Source of the DNA: Dyadobacter sp. CY345
GTDB taxonomy: Bacteria; Bacteroidota; Bacteroidia; Cytophagales; Spirosomataceae
Length of the DNA: 64,000 nt
Direction of reading: 5' to 3'
Assembly: GCF_021502725.1 (NCBI RefSeq)
Contig: NZ_JAKFFS010000007.1
Span: 248,001-312,000, forward strand
How positions within the stretch are numbered: the first letter of the stretch is position 1; the number at the start of each line of letters is the position of its first letter. The translations under genes and the position numbers were made by a program. The notes under the pieces are model-generated. The model saw only the letters and a program-made list of their open reading frames with translations, was not told the origin of the DNA and ran no database searches. Below, piece by piece: positions 1-8,010 of this stretch.

Positions 1-1
1 T

Positions 2-511
2 GGGATCGGGGAGAAAAAAACACTAAAACCCGAATTCGCTATACGGCATGAAACCGGTGTAGCGGCTCACAATTTTGATCCGGTTATTGAAGGAATGCTT
101 GGAGCTGTTGAAGGCGGTACTGCCAGAAGATCAAGGGTTGAAGGTATTTCCATTGCTGGTAAAACGGGAACTTCCCAAAACAAAAGAGGTATGGATCACT
201 CAATTTTCATTGCCTTTGCGCCCGTTGAGGATCCAAAAATTGCCATTGCCGTTTTTGTAGAAAATGCTGGATCTGGAGGGCAGGCGGCAGCACCGATTGC
301 CAACCTGATTATAGAAAAATATCTAACAAGAAAAATCACAAACAAGGCGCTTGAAAAAAGGATGATGGAGGCGGATTTCATGAAAAACGTGATTCTGCCT
401 GCTCCCCCTAAGCCAATAGTTAAAGATACCACAAAAAGAAGGCAGGGGATTCCGATGGTGCCGATTGAAAAACCGATGCCGAAAGTGATTAACTGGTTGA
501 AAAGATTCTAG
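2..511 (+). CDS. mrdA: Penicillin-binding protein 2 (C-terminal part, 5' end outside window)
   Basis: Partial gene; the reading frame is open from base 2 and ends at TAG 509-511, so only about 169 C-terminal residues are visible. The stretch GISIAGKTGTSQN carries the KTG triad of the transpeptidase active site, and the upstream residues (TGVAAHNFDPVIEGML) fit the end of a class B PBP. The Pro/Lys-rich tail (ILPAPPKPIVKDTTK) follows the catalytic domain. PBP2 cross-links peptidoglycan in the periplasm during cell elongation, as partner of the glycosyltransferase RodA. The next gene, 54 bases downstream on the same strand, is rodA, which supports PBP2 rather than the division enzyme PBP3. The N-terminal anchor and the SxxK serine lie outside the window. 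Confidence 0.9.
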   Translation, partial: GIGEKKTLKPEFAIRHETGVAAHNFDPVIEGMLGAVEGGTARRSRVEGISIAGKTGTSQNKRGMDHSIFIAFAPVEDPKIAIAVFVENAGSGGQAAAPIANLIIEKYLTRKITNKALEKRMMEADFMKNVILPAPPKPIVKDTTKRRQGIPMVPIEKPMPKVINWLKRF

Positions 512-565
512 TCTGACTGGTCGTGTTAATACTCAAATCAACAAAAAATTTTAATTGTTAAGTTA

Positions 566-1849
566 ATGGAAGAGGGAAAACCCATAACCAAAAATGTCGA
601 TTGGATGGTCGTATTGATCTATATCGCTTGTCTTGGGATAGGGTGGGTCAATATTTATGCGGCGGTTTATAATCCGGAAACGCATAGCAGTATTTTTGAT
701 TTATCGAACAATGCCGGAAAACAGCTGATGTGGATCGGTACTACATTTATCCTGATCATCTGTATCCTGGTTATCGACTATAAATTCTACGAGACGTTCT
801 CTTTTATTATTTATGCGATAGTAATATTTCTGCTCGTCGTCGTACTTTTTGCCGGGTCCAATATTAATGGTTCGCGCTCTTGGATTAAATTTGGGGCTAT
901 TTCCCTGCAACCTGCACAGTTTGCTAACCTGGCTGTAAGTTTGGCAATTTCGAAGTATTTGAGTGATCCTGCTATCAGTTTATCGCGAAAATTAAAGGAT
1001 TATTATCCAATTCTTGGTATTATAATTCTGCCCTCGATATTGATTCTATTATCAAATGAGACAGGTTCGATGCTTGTTTTCGCATCTTTTGCGATCATAC
1101 TTTACCGTGAAGGAATGCCTGGATTTATCCCGGCCATTGGAATCATTTCGGCGGCCTTGCTGATCATTTCTCTTCTTTATGACTCCTGGTATATCGCCGG
1201 AGCGATCATCGTTATCGCAGGAATTGTGATTTGGTTAATGCCAGTTATGACGCGTCGTCGGGGAGGTCTTGTCGCAACTATTCTGATTGCATTTGTGATG
1301 ATTTCTATCGTTTTCGGCGTAGATTTTTTCATGAACAATGTTTTACAAAAACATCAGCGCGGTCGTATCATGGTACTTCTAGATCCTGATTCAGATCCAC
1401 GCGGTATTGGCTGGAATGTTATCCAGTCAAAAATTGCGATCGGTTCAGGCGGGTTTACCGGCAAAGGATTTTTGCAAGGGACACAAACAAAATTTGATTT
1501 CGTTCCTGAGCAAAGTACTGACTTTATTTTCTGTACCGTCGGGGAGGAGCACGGATTTATTGGAACTGCCGTTGTTGTTACATTATTTATCCTACTGATT
1601 TCCCGGCTTGTGATTTTAGCTGAGCGACAGCGAAGTCGTTTTGCCAGAGTATATGGCTATTGTGTAGCGGGAATTTTCTTCTTTCATTTCCTGGTCAATA
1701 TCGGGATGACAATCGGATTGATGCCGGTTATTGGAATTCCTCTGCCGTTTTTCAGCTATGGAGGTTCGTCTTTATGGTCGTTTTCTGTATTACTTTTTAT
1801 CTTTTTAAAGATAGATGCGCAACGGCCATTTACATTGTCCAGAGGATGA
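566..1849 (+). CDS. rodA: Rod shape-determining protein RodA (SEDS peptidoglycan glycosyltransferase)
   Basis: A 427-residue, very hydrophobic protein with about ten predicted membrane helices. It carries SEDS-family signatures: VPEQSTDFIF before a helix in the second half and GIPLPFFSYGGSSLWSFS near the C terminus. SEDS proteins polymerise lipid II into glycan strands at the inner membrane. Pairing with the upstream PBP2 gene (54 bases apart, same strand) indicates the elongasome enzyme RodA rather than FtsW. The ATG at 566 follows an A/T-rich leader, usual in this phylum. It ends 24 bases before the convergent PIN-domain gene, and no strong terminator hairpin is visible between them. Confidence 0.95.
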   Translation: MEEGKPITKNVDWMVVLIYIACLGIGWVNIYAAVYNPETHSSIFDLSNNAGKQLMWIGTTFILIICILVIDYKFYETFSFIIYAIVIFLLVVVLFAGSNINGSRSWIKFGAISLQPAQFANLAVSLAISKYLSDPAISLSRKLKDYYPILGIIILPSILILLSNETGSMLVFASFAIILYREGMPGFIPAIGIISAALLIISLLYDSWYIAGAIIVIAGIVIWLMPVMTRRRGGLVATILIAFVMISIVFGVDFFMNNVLQKHQRGRIMVLLDPDSDPRGIGWNVIQSKIAIGSGGFTGKGFLQGTQTKFDFVPEQSTDFIFCTVGEEHGFIGTAVVVTLFILLISRLVILAERQRSRFARVYGYCVAGIFFFHFLVNIGMTIGLMPVIGIPLPFFSYGGSSLWSFSVLLFIFLKIDAQRPFTLSRG

Positions 1850-1873
1850 TTTTGATCGAAATTAGGTAGGCTT

Positions 1874-2308
1874 TTAAATCAGTTTTTCAAATAATTCGCA
1901 AGTAGTAATGATACGATTAAAGCCTAGCGCAGTCAATTGATAGATTAATTTCTTATCTCCTGTCCATAGCCAGCAGTCAGTCTGCAAGGTTAGCGCTACA
2001 TAATTAATATCAAAAGCATCCACACCAACAGTTAATCGCTCAGCCTCTATCCAGTGTTGTTGTTCGATTAATGTCTCATTAAAGAACTCGAAATGCCTAA
2101 GTGCGGAGTATAAAATATCCAAAACTTCGGGTTGAGACCTCTTTGAATATTTAATGATCTTTGGCTGATGCTTAAATAATTCGATAAATGCGTAATAGCA
2201 ACTTACTTTATTAAAAGGGGACGACGGATGCGCAATTATTTGTCCAATTCTGCTATCCGGTGCAATCACAGCACTGAACATGATATTCATGTCAACAACG
2301 ACAATCAT
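1874..2308 (-). CDS. PIN-domain protein, probable VapC-type toxin
   Basis: A 144-residue protein with the acidic residues of PIN ribonucleases: D6 in MIVVVDMN, E43, D97/D100 in VDAFDINYVALTLQ and D118 in LWTGDKKL. Such proteins cut RNA with divalent metal ions, and many are toxins of toxin-antitoxin pairs. Its ATG overlaps the stop of the upstream small gene in an ATGA arrangement (2305-2308), which indicates translational coupling. The sequence resembles the broader PIN_3-like group more than classical VapC, so the cellular target cannot be stated. The pair is wedged between rodA and the DUF423 gene with no mobile element visible beside it. Confidence 0.8.
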   Translation of the reverse strand: MIVVVDMNIMFSAVIAPDSRIGQIIAHPSSPFNKVSCYYAFIELFKHQPKIIKYSKRSQPEVLDILYSALRHFEFFNETLIEQQHWIEAERLTVGVDAFDINYVALTLQTDCWLWTGDKKLIYQLTALGFNRIITTCELFEKLI

Positions 2309-2505
2309 TTAACGAAGAGACTGCGGTTTTTTACCCACCATTCTTTATGAATATCACGCGCTAATTCCGCAGCTTCTTCTGTTCCCTGATTTTTCGAAAT
2401 GGATTCCATCAAATTAAGGTAGTCTACAACCTTTTGCGTCGCTCTTATATCAGCCGGTGTGCTAATACGTATAATCAAATCCTGATTTTGCTGTTCAATT
2501 ACCAT
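2305..2505 (-). CDS. Small protein, probable antitoxin of the PIN-domain toxin
   Basis: From the ATG at 2505 this encodes 66 residues beginning MVIEQQNQDLIIRI. An upstream ATG at 2544 would add 13 residues (MKISLLYLLKGKQ); the internal start is preferred because an AAAGGGAAAA ribosome-binding-like stretch precedes it. The protein has a short beta-like N terminus followed by a helical, Glu-rich part (KNQGTEEAAELARDIHKEWW). I do not recognise a DNA-binding family with certainty. Its role is inferred from size, position just upstream of the PIN gene and the 4-base ATGA overlap with it. Confidence 0.65.
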   Translation of the reverse strand: MVIEQQNQDLIIRISTPADIRATQKVVDYLNLMESISKNQGTEEAAELARDIHKEWWVKNRSLFVK

Positions 2506-2601
2506 TTGTTTTCCCTTTAACAAATATAATAAACTAATTTTCAACAGTCAACCCGAATAATATTTGTAAATCAATGCTACTTACCTCGTTAATAGAAAAA
2601 A

Positions 2602-2982
2602 TTAACCCAATTTTCCAGCCGCCATTATTAATAATACCCATCCAATAATCAGTAGCAATCCGCCAATTGGAGCCGTCGCTCCAAATTTTGTGATGCCGGT
2701 AAAGCAAATTGCATACAAGGATCCTGAAAAAATCAATACTCCGAAAATAAATGCATGCCCGGACCAGCCTAGTAATTTTACGGCGTCTTCACCCGCTCTT
2801 TGCAACAAAAGTCCCACCAAGACCATCGCCAGCGCATGATAAAATTGGTACTTAACAGCGGTTTCGAAAGTGTCCATTCTTCCGGAAGCTTCCAGCATTC
2901 CTTTTAGTGCATGTGCGCCAAATGCGCCGAGTGCTACGGCTATCGCGCCAAACAATCCACCAGCTTGAATAATAAATTTCAT
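2602..2982 (-). CDS. DUF423 family small membrane protein
   Basis: A 126-residue protein with four hydrophobic segments and the DUF423 (E. coli YgdD-like) N-terminal pattern GLFGAIAVALGAFGAHALK, followed by the conserved YQFYHALAMVLVGLL segment. The frame stays open upstream to 3057, but the start at 2982 (MKFIIQAGG) matches the family's usual N terminus, so the extra 25 polar residues are excluded. Function is unknown; the family is inner-membrane. It is divergent from the glycosyltransferase gene at 3165, with a 182-base intergenic region in which I find no exact promoter match. Confidence 0.85.
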   Translation of the reverse strand: MKFIIQAGGLFGAIAVALGAFGAHALKGMLEASGRMDTFETAVKYQFYHALAMVLVGLLLQRAGEDAVKLLGWSGHAFIFGVLIFSGSLYAICFTGITKFGATAPIGGLLLIIGWVLLIMAAGKLG

Positions 2983-3164
2983 ATAAAAAAAAGAAATTTT
3001 GTAATTGAAAATACTTGTATCGTGCTTGTCAGCCAAGTATGAATCGGTCAGCGTCAAAGTTAGGTTTGAGAAAAGGGCTAACCAACTCCTGATTCATATT
3101 TCTTTATTAACTTGCACACATAAATATCCGGCGATAAATATTTGGTCCGGGCAAAATTTTTAAA

Positions 3165-4235
3165 ATGACTATTGAACGATTTATTCAGCTTTGGACACAC
3201 CGCTATTTTAAATATACCCACATATTTAATGCTCACCTGCAAGGTTATAAGGCTTGGTTTCATTTCAAATTAAAAAAAGCGGGATTCTCGAAGCGAAAAG
3301 AATTAATCGCGATTGTCAGGACTGAACATTTTGGCGACATCGTGGCAGCAGAACCGATATCCAGATATGTGCGTTCGCTACATCCAGATTCGCATATCGT
3401 GTGGTTTGTCAAGCCTGCTTACCATGAATTGGTAGATCATAACCCGGCCATAGATGAGACTTTCGCAGAGTTTTGTGTAACACAACGCCGTGTTTTATTA
3501 CAGACAGGTGTGTTTGACAAAGTTTATCCGCTTCAATTCAGCAACAATAATCATTGTGCCAAATGCCAGGTTTTTGTAGATAATCCTATCGCAGAAAAAA
3601 GAGGTATTAACGTACATACTTATTTCAACTTTGGTAATCTGCTCGAAGTTTTTGCACAAACGGCTGATTTGATCGGCGAAAAGGTGGCTTTTCCAGCGGA
3701 CGATAATCCAAGGCTGTATTTGCAGGAAAGTCATCGTCAAAAAGTAGATACGCTGGCATTGCCGGAAAAATATATTGTGCTTCATTGCCAGTCAAATTAT
3801 ACTCCGAAAGATTGGCCGGCAGCGCGCTGGAACCAGCTTGTCGAATGGCTTGCAGTAAACTATTCCTACCATATTATAGAAATTGGCCTGGTTAGTAATT
3901 TGTCTGTAGAAACACCTGTTTACCGAAATTTGTGTGGAAAGTTGTCAATACTCGAAACCGCGGAGGTTATTAAACGGGCAGACTTTTTTATAGGACTGGA
4001 TAGCGGACCATCACACCTGGCAAATGCTGTTGGTACGAATGGAATCATTTTGATGGGATCTCTGGGCAGTTTTCCTTCTTATAACCCTTATTCAGGTAAG
4101 TTTGGCAGACAGGAAAATGCAGTTTTCGTCAGAAAGGATGGCTCACCTTGTTCAGATCTTACATTTGATTTTGTAAAAGATAAAGTTGTCTCAGCATTGG
4201 GCACTGGGAATAAAAAAGAAAGCAGTACTTTTTAA
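3165..4235 (+). CDS. Glycosyltransferase family 9 (heptosyltransferase-like)
   Basis: A 356-residue protein of the ADP-heptose:LPS heptosyltransferase fold. The first Rossmann half starts with IAIVRTEHFGDIVAAEPI, and the second half holds GLDSGPSHLANAVGT (residues 277-291), the sugar-nucleotide binding motif of GT9. The family adds heptose or related sugars to lipopolysaccharide core or other glycans at the cytoplasmic face of the inner membrane. The actual donor and acceptor cannot be read from the sequence. It stands alone, with no LPS gene cluster beside it. Its stop codon lies inside the loop of a perfect 10-bp hairpin shared with the convergent yggS gene. Confidence 0.85.
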   Translation: MTIERFIQLWTHRYFKYTHIFNAHLQGYKAWFHFKLKKAGFSKRKELIAIVRTEHFGDIVAAEPISRYVRSLHPDSHIVWFVKPAYHELVDHNPAIDETFAEFCVTQRRVLLQTGVFDKVYPLQFSNNNHCAKCQVFVDNPIAEKRGINVHTYFNFGNLLEVFAQTADLIGEKVAFPADDNPRLYLQESHRQKVDTLALPEKYIVLHCQSNYTPKDWPAARWNQLVEWLAVNYSYHIIEIGLVSNLSVETPVYRNLCGKLSILETAEVIKRADFFIGLDSGPSHLANAVGTNGIILMGSLGSFPSYNPYSGKFGRQENAVFVRKDGSPCSDLTFDFVKDKVVSALGTGNKKESSTF

Positions 4236-4245
4236 TACTGCTTTC
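4212..4245 (-). terminator. Intrinsic terminator of yggS, overlapping the end of the GT9 gene
   Basis: A perfect 10-bp stem, GAAAGCAGTA (4218-4227) with TACTGCTTTC (4236-4245), and an 8-base loop. On the minus strand it is followed by a run of six T (complement of 4212-4217), a classic terminator for yggS. The loop contains the GT9 stop codon, so the hairpin is partly coding on the plus strand; there the downstream tract (CTCTACT) is poor. Confidence 0.8.
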
Positions 4246-4254
4246 CTCTACTAA

Positions 4255-4917
4255 TTATCTGGCTCCGAAAATCGCACTTCCAACACGTACGAAGGTGCTA
4301 CCTTCTTCTATTGCAATTGGAAAATCGCCACTCATACCCATTGATAATTCGTTCATTTCTACGTTTTCTCTTTCGTAAGACTTAAAGGATTCAAACATAT
4401 TTTTCAACGCACTAAATTCCTGCCGGACTTTATTATTATCGTCGGTATTTGAAGCCATACCCATCAGACCAACGATTTTAATATTATTTAAGGAAGCTAG
4501 TTCCTCAGATTCGAGAATTTCACGCGCTTCTGTTTCTGAGAGTCCGAACTTGGTTTCTTCCTCTGCGATAAATATCTGAAGCAGACAATTAATGATGCGG
4601 TCATTTTTCTTTGCTTCCTTATTTATTTCTTTTAAAAGCTTGAACTGGTCCACAGAATGCACCATGGAAACGTAAGGAGCCATATATTTTACCTTGTTCG
4701 ATTGCAGATGGCCAATCATGTGCCATTCAATATCTTTTGGCAGCGCCTCGTATTTCGCAGTCATTTCCTGCACCTTATTCTCTCCAAATCTGCGAAATCC
4801 AGCATCGTAGGTTTCTTGTAAAATTTCAGTTGGTTTGGTTTTAGTAACAGCGATTAATCTGGCCTTTCCTTGCAGCTGCTCTTCTATTTCGGCAATATTT
4901 TCAGCGATTGTTGACAT
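4255..4917 (-). CDS. yggS: YggS family pyridoxal phosphate homeostasis protein
   Basis: A 220-residue PLP-binding TIM-barrel protein. LIAVTKTKP holds the PLP-linking lysine (K26), and further family motifs are GENKVQEM, WHMIGHLQSNK, SMGMSGDF and RVGSAIFG. The protein buffers free pyridoxal phosphate and affects amino-acid and vitamin B6 balance; it has no clear catalytic reaction. It is transcribed alone, convergent with the GT9 gene and divergent from the coiled-coil gene at 5056, with 138 bases between the divergent starts. Confidence 0.92.
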   Translation of the reverse strand: MSTIAENIAEIEEQLQGKARLIAVTKTKPTEILQETYDAGFRRFGENKVQEMTAKYEALPKDIEWHMIGHLQSNKVKYMAPYVSMVHSVDQFKLLKEINKEAKKNDRIINCLLQIFIAEEETKFGLSETEAREILESEELASLNNIKIVGLMGMASNTDDNNKVRQEFSALKNMFESFKSYERENVEMNELSMGMSGDFPIAIEEGSTFVRVGSAIFGAR

Positions 4918-5055
4918 GTTGAAAGTAAATTTTATGATAATGAACAGCTTAGATCGAATAAATGGAACTTACTTTGCACAAATCGAGCTTAACTTATTTC
5001 AAAATTGAAAAAAACATAGTTCTTTTACCAATTAATTTAAATTTTAACTCTCTAT

Positions 5056-5997
5056 ATGGACTATAACCAAGAAGAAAAGCAAGATCGGAAAACTCTTCTG
5101 TGGGCTGCCCTGGCTGTCCTGGCATTGCTTAATTTGGTACTTGTTTATTTTATCTATCATGAAAAACAGGAAAATAGGGTTAAGGACGATATAATAACTG
5201 CGAAAACTGAGGAGGTTTTGTTCACAAAAACAAAACTGGATTCCATATCAGCCGAACTGGATACCAAAATCGCAGAAATCCAAAAGTTGGGTGGAAGTGT
5301 TGATTCTCTGATTGAGTTAAAAAAACAGCTTGAAAAAGATAAGCAGGAGCTGAAAAATGTAAATAGTTTTTCGTCGGCAAACTTTAACAAAAAAATTAAA
5401 TCATACGAACAGGTATTGTTGCAGAAAGATACCGAACTGGCGACCTTACGTGAGGAGTTGGGGATCGTTACCAATAAAAATCAAGAGCTGAGCCAGCAGG
5501 TGTCGGGATTGGAATCGGAAAGACAATTACTGAACGATTCGGTTACAAACTATTCAGCACAAAACCGTGAACTGGCAGAAAAAGTGACGCTGGCATCCGC
5601 TTTGCGTACGGAAGAACTTGCTATCAATGCAGTATCTTCGAAAGGAAAAGAACGTGAAGGTGGAAATTATAAAGCCAAACGTATTGATAAACTGAAAGTT
5701 AGCTTCAAGCTTGGTGAAAATGCAGTAGCAAAACAGAATGAAAAAGATATTTATTTGAGAATTCTGGATCCGGAAGGTGCAGTACTTTCTGATATGGCCA
5801 CTGGTTCGGGCGCATTTTCTTACAATGGAAAGGAAATGATCTACAGTTCCAAACAGACTATTAATTTTACAAACAGTCGTCAGTTGGTTGATATCTACTA
5901 TGGCCGTGGCGGAATCCAGATGAAAGGTGGGAAATATTCAATTGAGGTTTACAGTGAAGGATTTAAAATTGGGCAAGGTGATTTTACAGTAAAATAA
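5056..5997 (+). CDS. Membrane-anchored coiled-coil protein, function unknown
   Basis: A 313-residue protein with one N-terminal membrane helix (about residues 14-33, LLWAALAVLALLNLVLVYFI), a long Lys/Glu/Gln-rich coiled coil (about 35-190), and a compact beta-rich C-terminal domain (about 210-313) containing KVSFKLGENAVAKQ and ending GFKIGQGDFTVK. The short positively charged N terminus suggests the bulk lies in the periplasm. I recognise it only as a type common in Cytophagales/Flavobacteriia; no catalytic motif is present. It is followed by a strong terminator, so it is probably monocistronic. Confidence 0.75.
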   Translation: MDYNQEEKQDRKTLLWAALAVLALLNLVLVYFIYHEKQENRVKDDIITAKTEEVLFTKTKLDSISAELDTKIAEIQKLGGSVDSLIELKKQLEKDKQELKNVNSFSSANFNKKIKSYEQVLLQKDTELATLREELGIVTNKNQELSQQVSGLESERQLLNDSVTNYSAQNRELAEKVTLASALRTEELAINAVSSKGKEREGGNYKAKRIDKLKVSFKLGENAVAKQNEKDIYLRILDPEGAVLSDMATGSGAFSYNGKEMIYSSKQTINFTNSRQLVDIYYGRGGIQMKGGKYSIEVYSEGFKIGQGDFTVK

Positions 5998-6030
5998 TCT
6001 GTAACCGCCTAACTTTCTGATAAATATAAA

Positions 6031-6067
6031 TAGGGCTTGCAATTGTCAATTGCAAGCCCTATTTTTG
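6031..6067 (+). terminator. Intrinsic terminator after the coiled-coil gene
   Basis: TAGGGCTTGCAATTG (6031-6045) pairs perfectly with CAATTGCAAGCCCTA (6047-6061), followed by TTTTTG. The formal loop is one base, so the inner base pairs must open. It separates the gene ending at 5997 from the ribosomal protein operon. Confidence 0.85.
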
Positions 6068-6136
6068 CACCCTCATTATGGATTCCAGTAATCGTTAATG
6101 AGAATTAAAATCAATTTATATTTAAATATTTGCCGT

Positions 6137-6514
6137 ATGTCTAAGCAGTATGAAACGGTGTTCATTCTAACTCCCATCTTGTCTGAGGCTCAGATGAGGG
6201 ATGCCGTTGAAAAATTCCGTACGCTGATCACTGAGAATGGTGGTTCACTTGTACACGAAGAAAACTGGGGATTGCGTAAGCTAGCCTACCCCATTCAAAA
6301 GAAAAATACAGGTTATTACACTGTATTCGAATATTCATCGGAAGATGGAGCCGTTGTTGACGTTTTGGAAACGGAATTCCGTCGTGACGAACGCGTTATG
6401 CGTTTTATGACAATCGCCCTTGACAAACATTCTCTTGCTTACAACGAGAAAAAACGTAAAGGTCTGATTGGAAGAAAGAAGGAAGAAACAACTGAATCTA
6501 AAACCGAAGCATAA
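6137..6514 (+). CDS. rpsF: 30S ribosomal protein S6
   Basis: 125 residues from the ATG at 6137 (MSKQYETVFIL). The frame extends upstream to 6098, but the added residues (MRIKINLYLNICR) are not part of S6, whose N terminus is normally close to YETVFIL. Family features include WGLRKLAYPIQKKNTGYY and the C-terminal charged tail. S6 binds 16S rRNA together with S18, encoded by the next gene three bases downstream. First gene of rpsF-rpsR-rplI. Confidence 0.95.
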   Translation: MSKQYETVFILTPILSEAQMRDAVEKFRTLITENGGSLVHEENWGLRKLAYPIQKKNTGYYTVFEYSSEDGAVVDVLETEFRRDERVMRFMTIALDKHSLAYNEKKRKGLIGRKKEETTESKTEA

Positions 6515-6517
6515 GCT

Positions 6518-6769
6518 ATGTCACTCGTAAACGAACCGGTTGAAAAAAACATCAACCGCAAAAAATATTGCCGCTTTAAGAAAGCAGGCATTAAGTACAT
6601 TGATTACAAGAATCCTGACTTTTTGTTGAAACTTGTAAATGAGCAAGGAAAGATCTTGCCACGTCGTCTTACAGGTACTAGCTTGAAATATCAGCGTAAA
6701 GTATCTCAGGCAATTAAAAGAGCACGTCATTTGGCTTTATTGCCTTTTGTTGCTGATCAATTGAAATAA
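6518..6769 (+). CDS. rpsR: 30S ribosomal protein S18
   Basis: 83 residues with the S18 core: YIDYKNPDFLLKLVNEQGKILPRRLTGTS and the basic end KYQRKVSQAIKRARHLALLPF. It forms a heterodimer with S6 on the platform of the small subunit. It lies between rpsF and rplI (gaps of 3 and 20 bases), the standard operon. A Cys is present near the N terminus (KKYCRFKK) but not a full zinc-binding set. Confidence 0.96.
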   Translation: MSLVNEPVEKNINRKKYCRFKKAGIKYIDYKNPDFLLKLVNEQGKILPRRLTGTSLKYQRKVSQAIKRARHLALLPFVADQLK

Positions 6770-6789
6770 AATAGAAAGAGATACTAACA

Positions 6790-7236
6790 ATGGAAATCAT
6801 ACTAATAACTGATATTGCCGGAGTAGGTTATAAGAACGACATCGTGAATGTAAAAGCGGGTTTCGGTCGTAATTACCTTATTCCGCAGGGTTTTGCCTTA
6901 TTGGCTAATGACTCTAATCGTAAAATCGTTGCTGAAAACGTACGTCAGGCTGCTCACAAAGCTGAAAAGCTTAAAAAAGATGCAGAAGACATTGCCACAG
7001 CAATTGGCGATTTGATAATTGACATTCGCACTGTTGTTGGAGAAAGCGGCCGTATTTTCGGACGTGTTACCAACACACAGGTTGCAGACGTGCTTAAATC
7101 AAAAGGTTTTGACATTGACCGTAAGAAAATTACAGTTGATGACGTAAAATCTGTTGGTACTTATTCAGCATTGATCGATCTACACAAAGAAGTGAAACAT
7201 AAAGTAACTTTGAACGTAATCGCAGCAGAAGATTAA
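6790..7236 (+). CDS. rplI: 50S ribosomal protein L9
   Basis: 148 residues. The N-terminal domain has the L9 signature (GYKNDIVNVKAGFGRNYLIPQGFA), followed by the long connecting helix (about residues 45-75) and the C-terminal rRNA-binding domain (GRIFGRVTNTQVADVLKSKGF). Length and domain order are normal. It is the last gene of the ribosomal operon and is followed within 14 bases by a long bidirectional terminator. Confidence 0.96.
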   Translation: MEIILITDIAGVGYKNDIVNVKAGFGRNYLIPQGFALLANDSNRKIVAENVRQAAHKAEKLKKDAEDIATAIGDLIIDIRTVVGESGRIFGRVTNTQVADVLKSKGFDIDRKKITVDDVKSVGTYSALIDLHKEVKHKVTLNVIAAED

Positions 7237-7249
7237 TATTCATCTTCTT

Positions 7250-7299
7250 CGACATAAAAAAAATGACAACCCGAAAGAGTTGTCATTTTTTTTATGTCG
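7250..7299. terminator. Bidirectional terminator between rplI and the BON-LysM gene
   Basis: A perfect 21-bp inverted repeat (7250-7270 with 7279-7299) and an 8-base loop CCGAAAGA. The GC-bearing core is ATGACAAC/GTTGTCAT; on each strand it is followed by eight T and preceded by eight A, so it can stop transcription from both convergent genes. Confidence 0.92.
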
Positions 7300-7342
7300 T
7301 TTATTAATAAACCCACAGCCAACTGCCGAAAGCCAAAGGCTA

Positions 7343-7798
7343 TTAGAGTGCCGGAATTCTCAACACCTGACCTGGATAAATTTTATCCGGATGCGTAAGC
7401 ATAGGTTTGTTCGCTTCGAAAATGACTGGATATTTCATCATATCTCCATATACAGCTTTCGCGATCAGAGAAAGCGTATCCCCTTTTTCAACGGTATGAT
7501 ATGTTGCTTCCGGCGCAGGTACAGCAACTTTCAATCGGTTGTCTACAATTTTAACGCCTTCCACATTACCTACAGCAAGCGCGATTTTCTCGGCATCTTC
7601 CTGCTTGGCAACTTCTCCCTCGATAGTAACTGTGTCAACTGAAGTTTTTACTGATAACGAGTTATAAGCAAGGCCAAGTTGTTTTACATGAGCCAAAAGA
7701 GCACTGGCGCGTAGTGGTTCTGCTTCCGGTGTTGGAGCAGCTGCTTCCTTGTGGAAAATTTTTTCTCCTACTCCTTGAAAAAAAGAGATTAGTCCCAT
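7343..7798 (-). CDS. lysM: BON and LysM domain protein (Kbp/YgaU-like)
   Basis: A 151-residue protein with a BON domain (about 30-92; TSVDTVTIEGEVAKQEDAEK) and a C-terminal LysM domain (about 98-151; YHTVEKGDTLSLIAKAVYGD ending PGQVLRIPAL). Size and order match E. coli Kbp (149 aa), a cytoplasmic potassium-binding protein. There is no signal peptide: the N terminus (MGLISFFQGVGEKIFHKE) is amphipathic, as in Kbp, so a cytoplasmic site is likely despite the LysM domain. Divergent from glpD with 212 bases between the starts. Confidence 0.88.
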   Translation of the reverse strand: MGLISFFQGVGEKIFHKEAAAPTPEAEPLRASALLAHVKQLGLAYNSLSVKTSVDTVTIEGEVAKQEDAEKIALAVGNVEGVKIVDNRLKVAVPAPEATYHTVEKGDTLSLIAKAVYGDMMKYPVIFEANKPMLTHPDKIYPGQVLRIPAL

Positions 7799-7962
7799 CG
7801 TAAAAATTTGGTTTTTGTTGTAAAAAATTGATTTAATTTTAGAGTCAAAGCTACTCTATTTTTTAAATAGAACAACTGTCAGACGGCTATTTAACAGATT
7901 AGTCACATGTATAAAGCGCACATTTAATACATTTTTTACTGCATTTAGAATGCTCATCTTCG

Positions 7963-7970
7963 TACTTTTG
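7963..7970 (+). promoter_or_regulatory. Candidate -7 promoter element for glpD
   Basis: TACTTTTG matches the Bacteroidota sigma-A -7 consensus TAnnTTTG exactly. It lies about 40 bases upstream of the glpD ATG (8011). There is no clear TTG at the -33 spacing, only a T-rich stretch. A transcription start near 7975 would leave a leader of about 35 bases. Confidence 0.5.
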
Positions 7971-8010
7971 CATAACACTTGAATAAATACAATTATTATA
8001 CCCGCCTGGC

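Noticed and set aside
3078..3263. 61-residue minus-strand frame in the DUF423-GT9 gap
   Set aside because: It overlaps the start of the GT9 gene and has no motif or plausible translation signal.
7280..7642. 120-residue plus-strand frame after rplI
   Set aside because: It starts inside the rplI terminator hairpin and runs antisense to the BON-LysM gene.
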